Shown here in pieces: positions 1 to 9,998 of a DNA stretch of 64,000 nucleotides. The notes beneath the pieces are model-generated. The model was not told where the DNA came from. It worked only from the letters and a program-made list of their open reading frames with translations, and searched no databases. Location of the stretch: NCBI GenBank assembly GCA_037447655.1, contig JBBHKE010002304.1, positions 229,298 through 293,297 on the forward strand. Reading direction: 5' to 3'. The position numbers and the translations under genes are program-made. Source of the stretch: Zygnema cylindricum (taxonomy: Eukaryota; Streptophyta; Zygnematophyceae; Zygnematales; Zygnemataceae). The number at the start of each line of letters is the position of its first letter. Positions within the stretch are counted from its first letter, which is position 1.

Positions 1-345
1 AATATTTAAACAAAAAAGTAGGAAAATTACGGCAACCTGTAAGTGGTTGAGTTTGAAGCACAATTCCCGGGCGAACCTTATTCATCTCCTCAGTTTATGA
101 ATCCTGACCGTCCGATTGTGTATTTGGGAGTGCGCATAGAATCAGTATTTTCGAGAAGGTGCAGAACGTTTTTGGGCAGCAAGTGCCATATTGCACCCGT
201 AGCAATATGGCACTATTGTCAAGTACCATATTCATGCAATATGACGCAAGATCCAAATCATATTTAATGGCCTAATCATCGCCCTTGAAAGTTCCGAACC
301 CACGTGTAATTATGTACTGTAAAGTACACTACAGTACTGAACAGT

Positions 346-964
346 ACACCGAGAATCGTAATTAGAGTAATGAAAAAATTAGAGTACAAAAACCAAAAAA
401 AACAATTAGAGTAATGAACGCTAATTTATGTGATAGAGCTTTTTCAACTATGAAGTTTACTCTAATTTATTTAAGCATTCTATATTCGGTTGTGTCGGCA
501 ATAATTTTTTGCGTGATAATTATGAACACTAAATTACGTAGACGTACAAAATGTGTCAGTCCGTATAGTATTGACGTCATTATGACGCTAGTACTATTTG
601 TCGAATTGAATGTCAGTTAATGTTCACACTGACGACGATACTGTCAACGGACGAGAGTTATGCGAACGGATTTTTTTCGATGTGATTGATTTTTTTGTTT
701 AGTGCGATTTCACGTGCGAGTGCGATTCTATTAAGTCATTATTTGTACCTTTTTACTTATGAAAGTACAATTTTGCACGGTCAGACGTCGTCCGTACTCC
801 ACACTATTTAAAAATAACATATATTATAATTTTGTACGCTAATTAAACCTCACCTAAATTATAATAATGAAAAAATTAGAATCGATTACTCTATTTGATG
901 TGATAGACTCGAAATTTCAAGCGACCGAATTAGAGTAATTTACTCTAATTACGATTCCCGGTGT
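346..964. mobile_element. Non-autonomous TIR element, ACACCG family, 619 bp
   Basis: The two ends are inverted repeats of about 25 bp. The left end reads ACACCGAGAATCGTAATTAG and the right end is its reverse complement with one mismatch (CCGGTGT at the very end). The interior is AT-rich and has no credible coding sequence; the 68-residue open frame at 414-620 has no recognisable domain. The termini resemble those of the elements at 970-1194, 4988-5526 and 8876-9082, which share ACACCG followed by AATCG and a TTAG core. The interior differs, so these look like internal-deletion or captured-filler derivatives of one parent. The flanks are rich in GTAC and CAGTAC motifs, so a target duplication cannot be read with confidence. 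The superfamily is not assigned. Confidence 0.7.
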
Positions 965-969
965 ACACT

Positions 970-1194
970 ACACCATGAATCGCTATTAGCGTCAATGTTT
1001 TTTCGCCACTTAAAACATCTTTTCTCCGTACACACTTGTCAGATTGTGGATCTAACAGCTACGATTGAAGTTTAACATTCTCAGCTTCCGATTGGCGGGT
1101 CTCAAATTGAGCATATGACAAGTGTGTACGGAGAAAAGATGTTTTAACTTTTAAGTGGCGAAAAAACATTGACGCTAATAGCAATTCACGGTGT
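970..1194. mobile_element. Short hairpin MITE, ACACCG family, 225 bp
   Basis: About 75 bp at each end form a nearly perfect inverted repeat around an 80-bp loop that contains CAGCTTCCGATTG. The arm runs from ACACC through GCGTCAATGTTTTTTCGCC to TCTCCGTACACACTTGTC. A degenerate copy with the same loop motif lies at 3049-3258, and a right half lies at 63788-63872. With no coding capacity and three copies in 64 kb, it is a miniature inverted-repeat element mobilised in trans. Confidence 0.8.
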
Positions 1195-1227
1195 AATTTT
1201 CTTCTTTGCTTGAGAAAGCGTATCTAA

Positions 1228-2163
1228 GGGCGTGTTCCCATGTGTTCAAGTAAGGGTTTTTCCCGTCGTTTTCACAAAAAATGTGACTTGCAACGAGAAA
1301 ATATTATGTCGTAGGAAAAATGGGCAAAAACACAAGTACATTTTGCGTCATCTTGGAACTTGGAAGGTACGGCAAGCTGGCGTTATTATCATCGCGACTC
1401 ACTTTCAGCTCATCTTCACACTTGCACTGGAATCAAATCTCGATCTGATTTTTATCAAAATACTAACAAATTTACAAATAGAAAACCGGGATTGCACGTA
1501 TCAGACGATTTCAAAAAAATTGAACGACTGAGAGTACACTCTTATTTTTCCCCTGCTCGTCACGCGCATGTACGTACAGAAATTACGAGCATGTACGTAA
1601 AAAAATTGTTGGGGTCTCGGGCCTCCACTTTCATTCATGGGTTCTTCGCAAAATTTTAAGTCGTCCTTATCTCTCCCCCTCTTTCTCACTCGACCACTCC
1701 TCTTTCTCTCTTAGTTACACAAGATGCAGCAATAACAGTATCAAATGGAAGATGTTTTTTTTTCTTTTTTTTTCTATTTTTGGTCTAAGTTTGATGGCAT
1801 ATCGAATGATAAAAGATAAGAAAACAAAATCGGGAAGCCATGGCGGAAAATCTACATATTGATGACGTCACATGGTAGCATGACTTCGCTATGTCACAAA
1901 ACCCTAAACATCTACAACGTCACAACACCCGTCGTCGTTTTTGTAAACGTCAACAATTTTAGGAAGTTTCATAGTTTGGTAGTCGTCAAAATTTTGTTTC
2001 GTAGACTGTCGCACATTTTGTATACGTCTACAATTGTCGCATATTTGAAGTAATGAAGGCGCAAGTGATGATTGACATAGGCACCTTTTGAAAAGTACAT
2101 CGCAAAATCTGCGTTAAAATCCAAAGTAACATTTCAAAGTTTCGGTTACATGGGAACACGCCC
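1228..2163. mobile_element. PIF/Harbinger-like non-autonomous element
   Basis: The ends are inverted repeats, GGGCGTGTTCCCATGT on the left and its exact complement on the right. The flanks are TAA on the left and TAC on the right, which fits a decayed 3-bp TWA target duplication. GGG...CCC termini with 3-bp TTA/TAA duplications are the signature of Tourist-like (PIF/Harbinger) elements. The interior carries GATGGCATATCG, AAGCCATGGCGGAA and several GTCTACAA/GTCACA motifs. These recur in the copies at 9106-9497 and 28943-29785. No transposase reading frame is visible. Confidence 0.75.
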
Positions 2164-3048
2164 TACCAAAACAAGTAAATTATAGTACATTACAGTACAG
2201 TAAGAATGTACAGTACATTGCAGTACTCTACTTTACTCTACTGTAGTCTTGTCCAATAAATGGGAGACTCCCTCGATTTATCCTGGTAGGTGTGCGTCTG
2301 TGCGGCCGCACCTGCGAACCAAATCTCGCATGGGCAAGGGCCAAGGGGCCTTCGGCGTCCTACCGTGCCCAGTTCGGATCTTGAGTCGCACTGCCGCGAG
2401 CCTGAGGGTTAAAATTCGTATTTTAACTCACTTATGAGGTAACCCTAGTTGTTCAAAACGTGCAATTTTTCAAATTTCCTCGATTTCTACGTATTGTACG
2501 TGACTTTTGGAAAAATCGCAAAAAGAACGCGATGTACTTTATGTCTAGTAAACTGAACGGACAATCTACGGGAATTGCAAGGAATTTTACGATAATTGTA
2601 TGGAATTTTACGGGAAATGTACGGAATTTGATGAAAAGATACGTTGGACGTACTAGTACTTTCTGTTTGGTAAACTGAGCAGAAATTCCAAGGATAACAT
2701 ACGAAAATTGATCGTTCATGTACGGATAATTTCAAAAAGCGATGTTGCAACATCACTCTATTTGTGCCAAGTAAGTTTAAAATGTGTACGAACGTTCGAA
2801 CATGTACGAAGATGTACGGACATACATTTTTAGGATTTTTAAGATTTTTTCGAATCGACCTCTCCGATATTTACGTATTGTACGCACATTTGAATCGTGC
2901 GTAAAATGCGTTTTGAACAACTATGGAGGTAGCCTACGATATTCGATCATATCCCTTGACTCTAGTGAGCCGAACAACTAATAATAAGGTGTACTTTGTG
3001 CGACGCAAAACCGTTGTCATGATTACGTACGCTAGAATACCCCTTCCG
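2164..3048. other. Unassigned AT-rich spacer with a GC-rich island
   Basis: No gene is recognised here. Positions 2165-2245 are a run of GTACAGTAC-type words. Positions 2290-2420 are an isolated GC-rich island in AT-rich surroundings, without tRNA or rRNA features I can identify. Positions 2460-2720 contain repeated GGAATTTTACG/GTACGG words. The overlapping short reading frames on both strands are shadows of this simple sequence. Confidence 0.5.
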
Positions 3049-3258
3049 CGTATCGTATTAGGGTTAATGTTTTTTTTGCCACCTAAAACGTTTTTATTCC
3101 TTACACACTTATCGGATTATGGATATGATGGTTGCGATTGAAAGGTAAGATTCTCAGCTTCCGATTGTCGTTCTCCGTCTGAAAACCAAATAAGTGTGTA
3201 CGGAGAAAATATGTTTTATGAGGCGAAAAAAATATTAACGCTGATAGTGATGCACAAA
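3049..3258. mobile_element. Degenerate copy of the hairpin MITE at 970-1194
   Basis: The element shows the same order of landmarks as 970-1194: TATTAGGGTTAATGTTTTTT, GCCACCTAAAACG, TTACACACTTATC, the loop CAGCTTCCGATTG, then AAGTGTGTACGGAGAAAATA and ATTAACGCTGATAG. The arms have diverged and the terminal ACACC is lost on the left, so this is an older insertion. Confidence 0.7.
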
Positions 3259-3339
3259 GTACTGTCCACCCTGTATCCCTATGAATGCAAATGTTTTTTT
3301 GGCCATTTAAAAATATATTTCTTAAGTGTACGCTTGTTA

Positions 3340-4085
3340 GGGTGCGTCTATGTGTGCCAAAGTAAGGGTTTTTTTTTGTTGTTTTCTTGTAAAACTTAGA
3401 GCCGTACCGTGTAAGTTTCAACCGTACGAAAAAATAGAAAAAATGAGAAGTACATTTTGCGTCATCATCGAATTTAAGATGTACTATATGTTGTCGTCTT
3501 GTGTTCTTCGACCCACGGCCACGCCAAAAAACGCCATCTTCAAACTTTTCTTTAAAATACAGGGCCGATGTGTTTTAAAACAAAGTATTTTTTAGAATCA
3601 TAGAGGAACACGTATTCCCACATGTATTTTTTTTTTCAAAAATTTCAAACGAATTCAAGCGACGGTGAAAGGTACATTATTCGTTATGTTTTGTCCGTTT
3701 GCGTCCATCAAAGTACACAAGTTGTTGTGTTTTGTCGTGTTTCGTTTGGTACGGACTTTTCCATTCCAAGGGTATGAAAATTCCGATGCCATTTGACGAA
3801 ATCCTGAGAAATCTTTGTGGGCGCCCCAGCAAGTCGCACGCGCCGCCTCTATCACGCAACCTCGCATTCTCGCGACGTTCAAGGCATTTTTTTACAATTT
3901 TGGTGCGTCATCACAGATTGGACACTGTCGACAGCCGTCACGGGCATTGTCGACTTATACAATCGTCACGCTATTAAGTGACAACTTCGTTTGGTACACA
4001 TAGGGACACCCGAAATCCGGGTCAGCCGGATCTGCGCTAAAAACAAAGAAAATTTTATAATTTTGAAGTACATAGAGACGCACCC
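3340..4085. mobile_element. PIF/Harbinger-like element with TTA target duplication
   Basis: The left end GGGTGCGTCTATGT pairs with the right end ACATAGAGACGCACCC (2-bp indel). TTA flanks both sides (3337-3339 and 4086-4088). The interior repeats AAGTAAGGGTTTTT and CATTTTGCGTCATC from the element at 1228-2163, so they belong to one family. It directly abuts the next element and shares its TTA. Confidence 0.8.
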
Positions 4086-4088
4086 TTA

Positions 4089-4869
4089 GGGTATGTCCCC
4101 ATGTACTTGTAACATAGCGAACTTACTTTGTATTTTAGCACGGATCCGCTGGACCCGGTTTTCAAGTGTCCTAATGTCTGTAAGGACGAAATCGTAACTT
4201 ACGCTTGTGACGACTGTATACGTCGACAATACCTGTGACGGTTGTCAACGTCTACAATCTGTGGTCGCACGTTATTTTTTGGAACTGCTTGTGACGTCGC
4301 ATGTCTTGCCGTGACATTGTAGACGTAACGCCTTCCAGCCTGTGTCGTTTCACGGTTGATGACGAGTCGGTTTGCCTTTGTGTCTTCTATCCCGTCGACG
4401 TGAAATGGCATCGGAATTTTGAAGACCCCCTGCAAAAAAGGAATACGTACTGGACGAAGACGGACAAAACGAAACAAATTGTGTACTTTTCTTCGTCGTA
4501 TTCGAACTCAAACGGACAAAACATAGCGAATTCTTTACTTTTATTTGTCCTTGGAAATCTTATGAAAATTTTCGAAAATTACGGCAAGTGCAAATATATG
4601 TTTCTATTTGTTTATCGAATATACCTAGTTTTAAAACACATCGCGCATGTGTTTTAAACGTAAGGTTGAAGATGACGCCTTTTGTCGTGGAAGTTGGTCA
4701 AATAACACAAGACGACAAATTTTCATGCATCCTAAATTTGAGGATGACGCAAATTGTACTCTACAAATTTGCGATTCCTTTGTACGGTTGTAACTTAGGC
4801 AGTACGGCGTTAAGTTTTATAAGAAAACGATAGAAAAAATCGCTTGCTTATGCACATGGGGACATACCC
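4089..4869. mobile_element. PIF/Harbinger-like element with perfect TTA duplication
   Basis: The termini GGGTATGTCCCCATGT and ACATGGGGACATACCC are exact inverted repeats. Both flanks are TTA (4086-4088 and 4870-4872). The interior holds GTCTACAA/GTGACG words typical of this family and no transposase. The reading frames at 4199-4657 have no recognisable domain. Confidence 0.85.
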
Positions 4870-4987
4870 TTAGACTGTGTCATTCCGACGGCATAAAACA
4901 TAGTCACTACAGTAAATATCGATACAGTGTACTGTACAGCGTGAATCGCTTGTAGTCCTATAAGCGATACACGGTGTACTGTATAGT

Positions 4988-5526
4988 ACACCGCCAATCG
5001 TTATTAGCGTTGTGTACGCTAATTCAGTCCCGTTTTTTTTTTTTAATTCTCCATTAGTGTAGTTTATTCTATTTTTTTCTTTATTCTATTTAGGGTTAAT
5101 TTCAGTACGTTATCTCTTAAATAGAGTGGTGTATGGTCAGTGTCAGACCGTACATAGATGTACCTATATAAGTTAAAAAGTACAGCTAATTAGTTTTAGT
5201 AACCGCGGACGCATGAGAATGTGCGTTCTAAAAAGGAAAAAACCCTAGATAGTAAAAATTCCCTTTCGCACATATTCGTCCGACAGCCGCGTTTCGACTT
5301 TGTGAATGTACCATTTGTGTACGATTTGTCAGATTGTGTACGCAGACCTGTATTAGTGTAAGCATGTTTGCGACCGACATTTTTTTTTCAAAGATCCAAA
5401 TTACCATAATCAAACAATTAGAATGTATGATTTTTTCCAGAATTTTCAAATTCTTAAATAGCGTACACCACGGTAATTATTTGTGTACGCTAATGAAACC
5501 TACACGCTAATAGCGATTGGCGGTGT
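4988..5526. mobile_element. TIR element, ACACCG family, 539 bp
   Basis: The left terminus ACACCGCCAATCGTTATTAG and the right terminus are inverted repeats differing at one position over 22 bp. GTGTACGCTAAT is repeated just inside each end. A smaller imperfect hairpin with the same termini (GCGTGAATCGCTTG / ATAAGCGATACACGGTGT) lies immediately to the left at about 4937-4978. No coding capacity was found. Confidence 0.75.
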
Positions 5527-5534
5527 ACTGTAGT

Positions 5535-5716
5535 AAGCTATTTATTTCGCAAATCAAAGGGAACGCGACAAAGCGTCGCAAATCTGACACGAGTACACTA
5601 TTCATTTCGAAAATCTTAGGGAACGCGACAAAGCGTCGCAAATCTGACACGGTAGTACAGTATTCATTTCGCAAATCTTAGGCAACGCGACAAAGCGTCG
5701 CAAATCTAACACAGTA
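5535..5716. repeat. Three tandem copies of a ~63-bp hairpin-bearing unit
   Basis: The unit runs TATTCATTTCGCAAATC, then GGAACGCGACAAAGCGTCGC, then AAATCTGACACG. It is present three times with a few substitutions and 2-3-bp spacer differences. Each unit contains the small palindrome GCGACAAAGCGTCGC (stem GCGAC/GTCGC). The block starts a few bases after the element ending at 5526. Function is unknown. Confidence 0.85.
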
Positions 5717-6121
5717 GTCGGAGAGTCAACAAGGGGTCAACGGCGGGTCAACGGCGGTTGACATGAAAACACGAAAAAATGGAAAAACGACATGTATGCA
5801 TACAATCACACGTACATACATCAATGCGAACCAATGAAATGGAAGTGCCCGGAAGCACCCTGTTGGCGTGTTCGGCTTGCCCTTAACATTAGGCAGACTG
5901 GTGGTGTAAGCAGCTAAAGGCTGCAGGGGAGCCTCCCTGGAAGGAGTGATTGCAAGTGCCTCGGTAAGAAATTGGACTGATTGGCCGTGCAGCGACTTCC
6001 AGAGTTGAGACCTTTCAATGGCGACTGAACCTCTGCAAATAGAGCCGCCTGGAATTCAGTTCGTTTGTAAGCAATTCTCTGTCTCAATCCCGTTTTTCTT
6101 AATCCTTATGCTCTCTTGTTT
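5717..6121. other. Spacer before the pyrimidine tract
   Basis: The sequence is of more balanced composition, including a GTCAACGGCGGGTCAACGGC near-repeat at about 5735. An open frame beginning ATGGCGACTGAACC at 6018 soon runs into the low-complexity tract, so I do not regard it as a gene. No other feature is supported. Confidence 0.4.
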
Positions 6122-7375
6122 TTTTCTTTTTTTCTCTCTCTCTCTCTCTCTCTCTCCCTCTCTCTCTCTCTCTCCCCCTCCCTCTCTCTCTCTCTCCCCC
6201 CTTCTCTCCCCATCTCTCTCCCGCTCTCTCTCCCCCTATCTTTCCCCATCTCTCTCTCCCTATCTTTCCCCATCTCTCTCTCCCTCTCTCTCCCTCTCTC
6301 TCCCTCTCCCTCTCTCTCCCTCTCTCTCCCTCCCCTCTCTTCCCCTCTCTCTCCTCCTCTCTCTCTCCCTCTCTCTCCCTATCTCTCCCTCCCTCTCCCT
6401 CCCTCTCCCTCCCTCTCCCTCCCTCTCCCTCCCTCTCCCTCCCTCCCCCTCCCTCTCCCTCCCTCCCCCTCCCTCCCCCTCCCTCTCCCTCCCTCCCCCT
6501 CCCTCCCCCTCCCTCCCCCTCCCTCCCCCTCCCTCCCCCTCCCTCCCCCTCCCTCCCCCTCCCTCCCCCTCCCTCTCCCCCCCTCTCCCCCCCTCTCCCC
6601 CTCTCTCCCCCCCTCTCCCCCCCTCTCCCCCCCTCTCCCCCCCCTCTCTCTCCCTCTCCCCCTCTCCCTCTCTCCCTCTCTCCCTCTCTCCCTCTCTCCC
6701 TCTCTCCCTCTCTCCCTCTCTCCCCCTCTCCCTCCCCCTCTCCCCCTCTCCCCCTCTCTCTCCTTCTCTCCCTCTCTTTCTCTCTCCCTTTTCTCTCTCT
6801 TCCCCCTCTTCTCTACCTTCCTCCTCTCCCCCTCCCCCTCCCCCTCCCCCTCCCCCTCCCCCCTCCCCCTCCCCCTCCCCCTCCCCCTCCCCCTCCCCCT
6901 CCCCCTCCCCCACCCCCTCCCCCTTCCCCTCCCCCCCCCCCCTCCCCCTCCCCCTCCCCCTTCCCCTCCCCCCCCCCCTCCCCCTACCCCTCCCCCTCCT
7001 CCTCCCTCTCCCTCGCTTTCGCCCTCTCTCCGCCCCTCCCGCTTTCTCCCTCTCCCTCTCCTTCTCCCTCTCCTTTTCTCCTCCCTCTCCTTTTCTCCTC
7101 CCTCTCCTCTCTCACTCCCTCTTTCCCTTTCCCTCTCCCTCTGTCGCCCTCCCTCTCTCCTTCTGACCCTCTCTCTCTTTCGCTCTCTCTCACTCTCCGT
7201 CTCCCTCTTTTTCTCTCTCCGTCTCCCTCTCAGTCTCTCTCTTGCCTCTCTCTCACTCTCCCTCCTTCCCTCACTCTCCCTCTCCTTCTCCCTCTCCTCT
7301 CCCTGTCTTTCTCTCCTTGTCCCTCCTCTTCCCTCTCCTCTCCCTCTCCTCACTCTCTTCTCTCTCGCTTCTCTG
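6122..7375. repeat. 1.25-kb near-pure pyrimidine tract (CT/CCCTCT/CCCCCT repeats)
   Basis: The plus strand is almost entirely C and T for over a kilobase. It passes from (CT)n through CCCTCTCCCT and CCCTCCCCCT periodicities to C-rich runs at 6835-7010, then back to mixed C/T. Long apparent reading frames of Ser/Pro/Leu on the plus strand and Arg/Glu/Gly on the minus strand are by-products: no stop codon can be formed from C and T alone. Mirror-symmetric homopurine-homopyrimidine DNA can form triplex (H-DNA) structures; this is known for the class and not shown here. Confidence 0.95.
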
Positions 7376-7567
7376 TATAGTGTGTAGAATGGATCTTTCT
7401 CTCTTTATAACTGTGATATCTGTTTTTTTATCCTGGATATATTATCTTATCCGGTCAGTTGTAATTTTGAATGTAGACGAACTTGGACGCGAGCTTTGTT
7501 GTCACGTCCAACTAAAGAACACCACCAATGTTGTGCTTAGGATTGAGGTATACACTCTTCTACCTTT

Positions 7568-7808
7568 GGAATGCTTAACAACCTTATTATAAAGGGAATG
7601 CTTAACAACCATATTATAAAGGGAATGCTTAACAACCTTACCACAAAGGGAATGCTTAACAATCTTATTATAAAGGAAATTTTTGACAACCTATCATAAA
7701 GGGAATGCTTAACAACCTTATTATAAAGGGAATGCTTAGCAACTTTATTATAAAGGGAATGCTTAACAACCTTTCTTTTATTGGAATGCCTAAGAACCTT
7801 GCTTTTAA
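7568..7808. repeat. 27-bp minisatellite, about 9 copies
   Basis: The unit GGAATGCTTAACAACCTTAT plus TATAAAG is repeated head to tail and degrades toward the right end. Because 27 is a multiple of three the repeat is open in frame and would read MLNNLIIKG repeats. There is no start context or domain around it, so I treat it as a non-coding tandem repeat. Confidence 0.9.
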
Positions 7809-8875
7809 TGGATTGTTAATAACGTTGATGTTAATGTATCGCGAAATATTCTATTTTTACCAGAGTATTTGGACTACTTCCTTCCTTAGTCTTACAAGTC
7901 TTTTTCTAGGCATCGAGAACTTAAGACCACAATTCAACAGGTGGAACTTGTAAGAGGCACTATGTAAAATTTTTCATTAGGGCTAAAGAAACTCTTTAAA
8001 GTATGTTCCCTGCTTCAACAATTTTTTTTTTTAGTTTTTTTCTGAAGTATCTGGACAGCTTTCTTGGAGCTGTAATTACCTGTACCCTCTTGTGTCCAAT
8101 ATTTGCATTTTTCAAGATTTGCATTAACTTGCTGCTGCAAGCACATGTTGTCTGACAATTACATATTTTCCTGACTTTGGGGCCAAACTAGGTCAAATCG
8201 AACGGCCGATATCGCTATCGGATCGAACCCCCGAAGTTATTACTCGAACCAGGAGCTCGTGGGAGTGTAGACTGTAATTTCTTTCCTCCATCCCTGCACC
8301 TTCTTATATACCTCCTCATTAGCCACTAGCCGCCTCTCTGTGCATTTTTGAGACTGCCCTTAACCTTGAACTTTTATTGTAGATCAAAAAAACATTTAAA
8401 TAGGTGATGTTGCATTACTGAACCTGCAGCAGGTCATGGTTTTGCAAACCTCGTTATCCAGATTCTGCTTTTTTGAGAAAATTCTGTTGAAATTGCTGCA
8501 AAGAAAGATCCTTGAGGGATACAGAGTGCCTTAATCTTTCTTTTGAAATTTTACTTCGTCTCCAGGCGGTTAGAATTTTGCTTGATTGTAAATTTCAAGT
8601 TCCATGGAGGATTCAAAACGAGAGACCCAGAAAGACTGGTCTTATTATTATTTTTGAAGGCTGTCCCTTGGCTACAGGACCCCGTGGTTCGCTATTAGCG
8701 TTAAGAAATATACAGCGTGGCGTCTAATTTAGTGTTATTGATTCTAATTTAGGTCCGTGAACGCAGACGATTTTCAACCGATTATCAAATTAGTGTTTAT
8801 GAACGGAAAAATATTGTTAGCGTTATTATATGTTCAGGGACCAGAAAAAACTGTCACAAAACTACTGTTGTGAAC
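7809..8875. other. No recognisable gene
   Basis: AT-rich sequence. Short frames such as 8512-8727 show no known domain. A lone TTCGCTATTAGCGTTAAG at about 8692 resembles a terminus of the ACACCG-type elements and may be a solo end. Confidence 0.4.
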
Positions 8876-9082
8876 ACTACACCGCGAATCGTTATTAGCG
8901 TTATGAACTCTATATCGGCACCTTAAAATTTTGACATTAATACCTTAAATAGAATAAACTACACTATTTAAGGTCGTGGACTATAATCTGCCACGTCTAC
9001 CGGAACTAAATTAGAATGAATGACGCTAATTTTTTCTTTACACTAATAATTTCTCAACGCTAATAACGATTCGCGGTGTAGT
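8876..9082. mobile_element. TIR element, ACACCG family, 207 bp
   Basis: The ends ACTACACCGCGAATCG... and its exact complement ...CGATTCGCGGTGTAGT match for about 27 bp. The interior is AT-rich and non-coding. This is the cleanest pair of termini of the family in the window. Confidence 0.8.
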
Positions 9083-9105
9083 AGCTATTCACGGTTTTGT
9101 AGTCA

Positions 9106-9497
9106 CTGTAGAATAGTTCCCATGTATTCGACCCACGAGTGACATAACATTATGTCCATATGTTGCTGCGGTTATGATGTGTTGGTACTTCTTTACATAT
9201 TCTTTTGTGGCACAAACATAGACGGTCTCTCACTGAAATGTTTAGTTCATTCAACTTTGTATCATGTTATGGAAGATAGTGTTTACTGGTTACATGAATA
9301 GCAAAGTAATACCTTTGGGCATAAGTTGATGGCATATCGAGTGATAAAAGATAAAAAAAAGAAATCGGGAAGCCATGGCGGAAGTTTTGGTACTAATGAC
9401 GTCACAAGTGAGCATGACTTGGCAATGTCACAAGCTATAATCCAAAGTTTCATTCCAAAGTTTCATTCCAAAGTTTCGGTTGCATGGGCACACCGCC
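9106..9497. mobile_element. Degenerate PIF/Harbinger-like element
   Basis: The element starts TAGTTCCCATGTATTCGAC and ends GGTTGCATGGGCACACCGCC, a decayed pair of the termini seen at 1228-2163. Inside it repeats GTTGATGGCATATCGAGTGA and GGGAAGCCATGGCGGAAG followed by GACGTCACA, the internal signature of that family. It is shorter by more than 500 bp, so it is an internal-deletion derivative. Confidence 0.7.
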
Positions 9498-9998
9498 TCT
9501 GATATGTAGAAAAGCGTGAGAGGACTATGACCTTTCATCAAACGGTAGAAAAAGACGATCAAATAGATTGCTCCGGATTGGAATTTTGGTGGATTCCGCA
9601 TCTAGCCTGTCTAAATGTCACATGGTCTCCGTCACGTCTATATTGCACATTTAGGGTAAAGGTCTATGGAGGCAAATGTTGTACACTTAAAAACTAAACT
9701 GTACAGGGCGGTATAACGGATAAACTTCACCATGTCTAAAATTTCAAAACTGAATGAGTTAGGGGTCCCATTAGGAGGTCCACGCAACATCGCCTCTTCT
9801 CCCTCTCCCACCTCCTCCACCTAAACCTCACACACAAGCCTCAACACGGATAGAATGTACTGGGTGTCACAACTATTTCGCGGCTGGTGCCGGTTACGCC
9901 CGACATACAAGGAGTTGTCGAAGATTCTTCGCTCAGGGAAGCACATCCTTTAGTACCATTCCTTCCACCACACTCTTGTCCGGACCTACGAGCAAAGA
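9498..9998. other. No recognisable gene
   Basis: Mixed sequence between the MITE and the reverse-transcriptase pseudogene. GC content rises toward 9800. Part of it may be decayed 5' sequence of the retroelement, but I cannot show that. Confidence 0.4.

Noticed and set aside
5735-5760. Possible regulatory GTCAACGGCG direct repeat
   Set aside because: A short near-repeat with no adjacent gene or other support.
6018-7387. Open reading frames of 382 and 423 codons (plus) and 324 codons (minus)
   Set aside because: They consist of Ser/Pro/Leu or Arg/Glu/Gly only. C/T-only sequence cannot encode a stop, so length is no evidence of coding.
7705-7953. Repeat protein MLNNLIIKG...
   Set aside because: Falls entirely on a 27-bp minisatellite with no flanking coding sequence.
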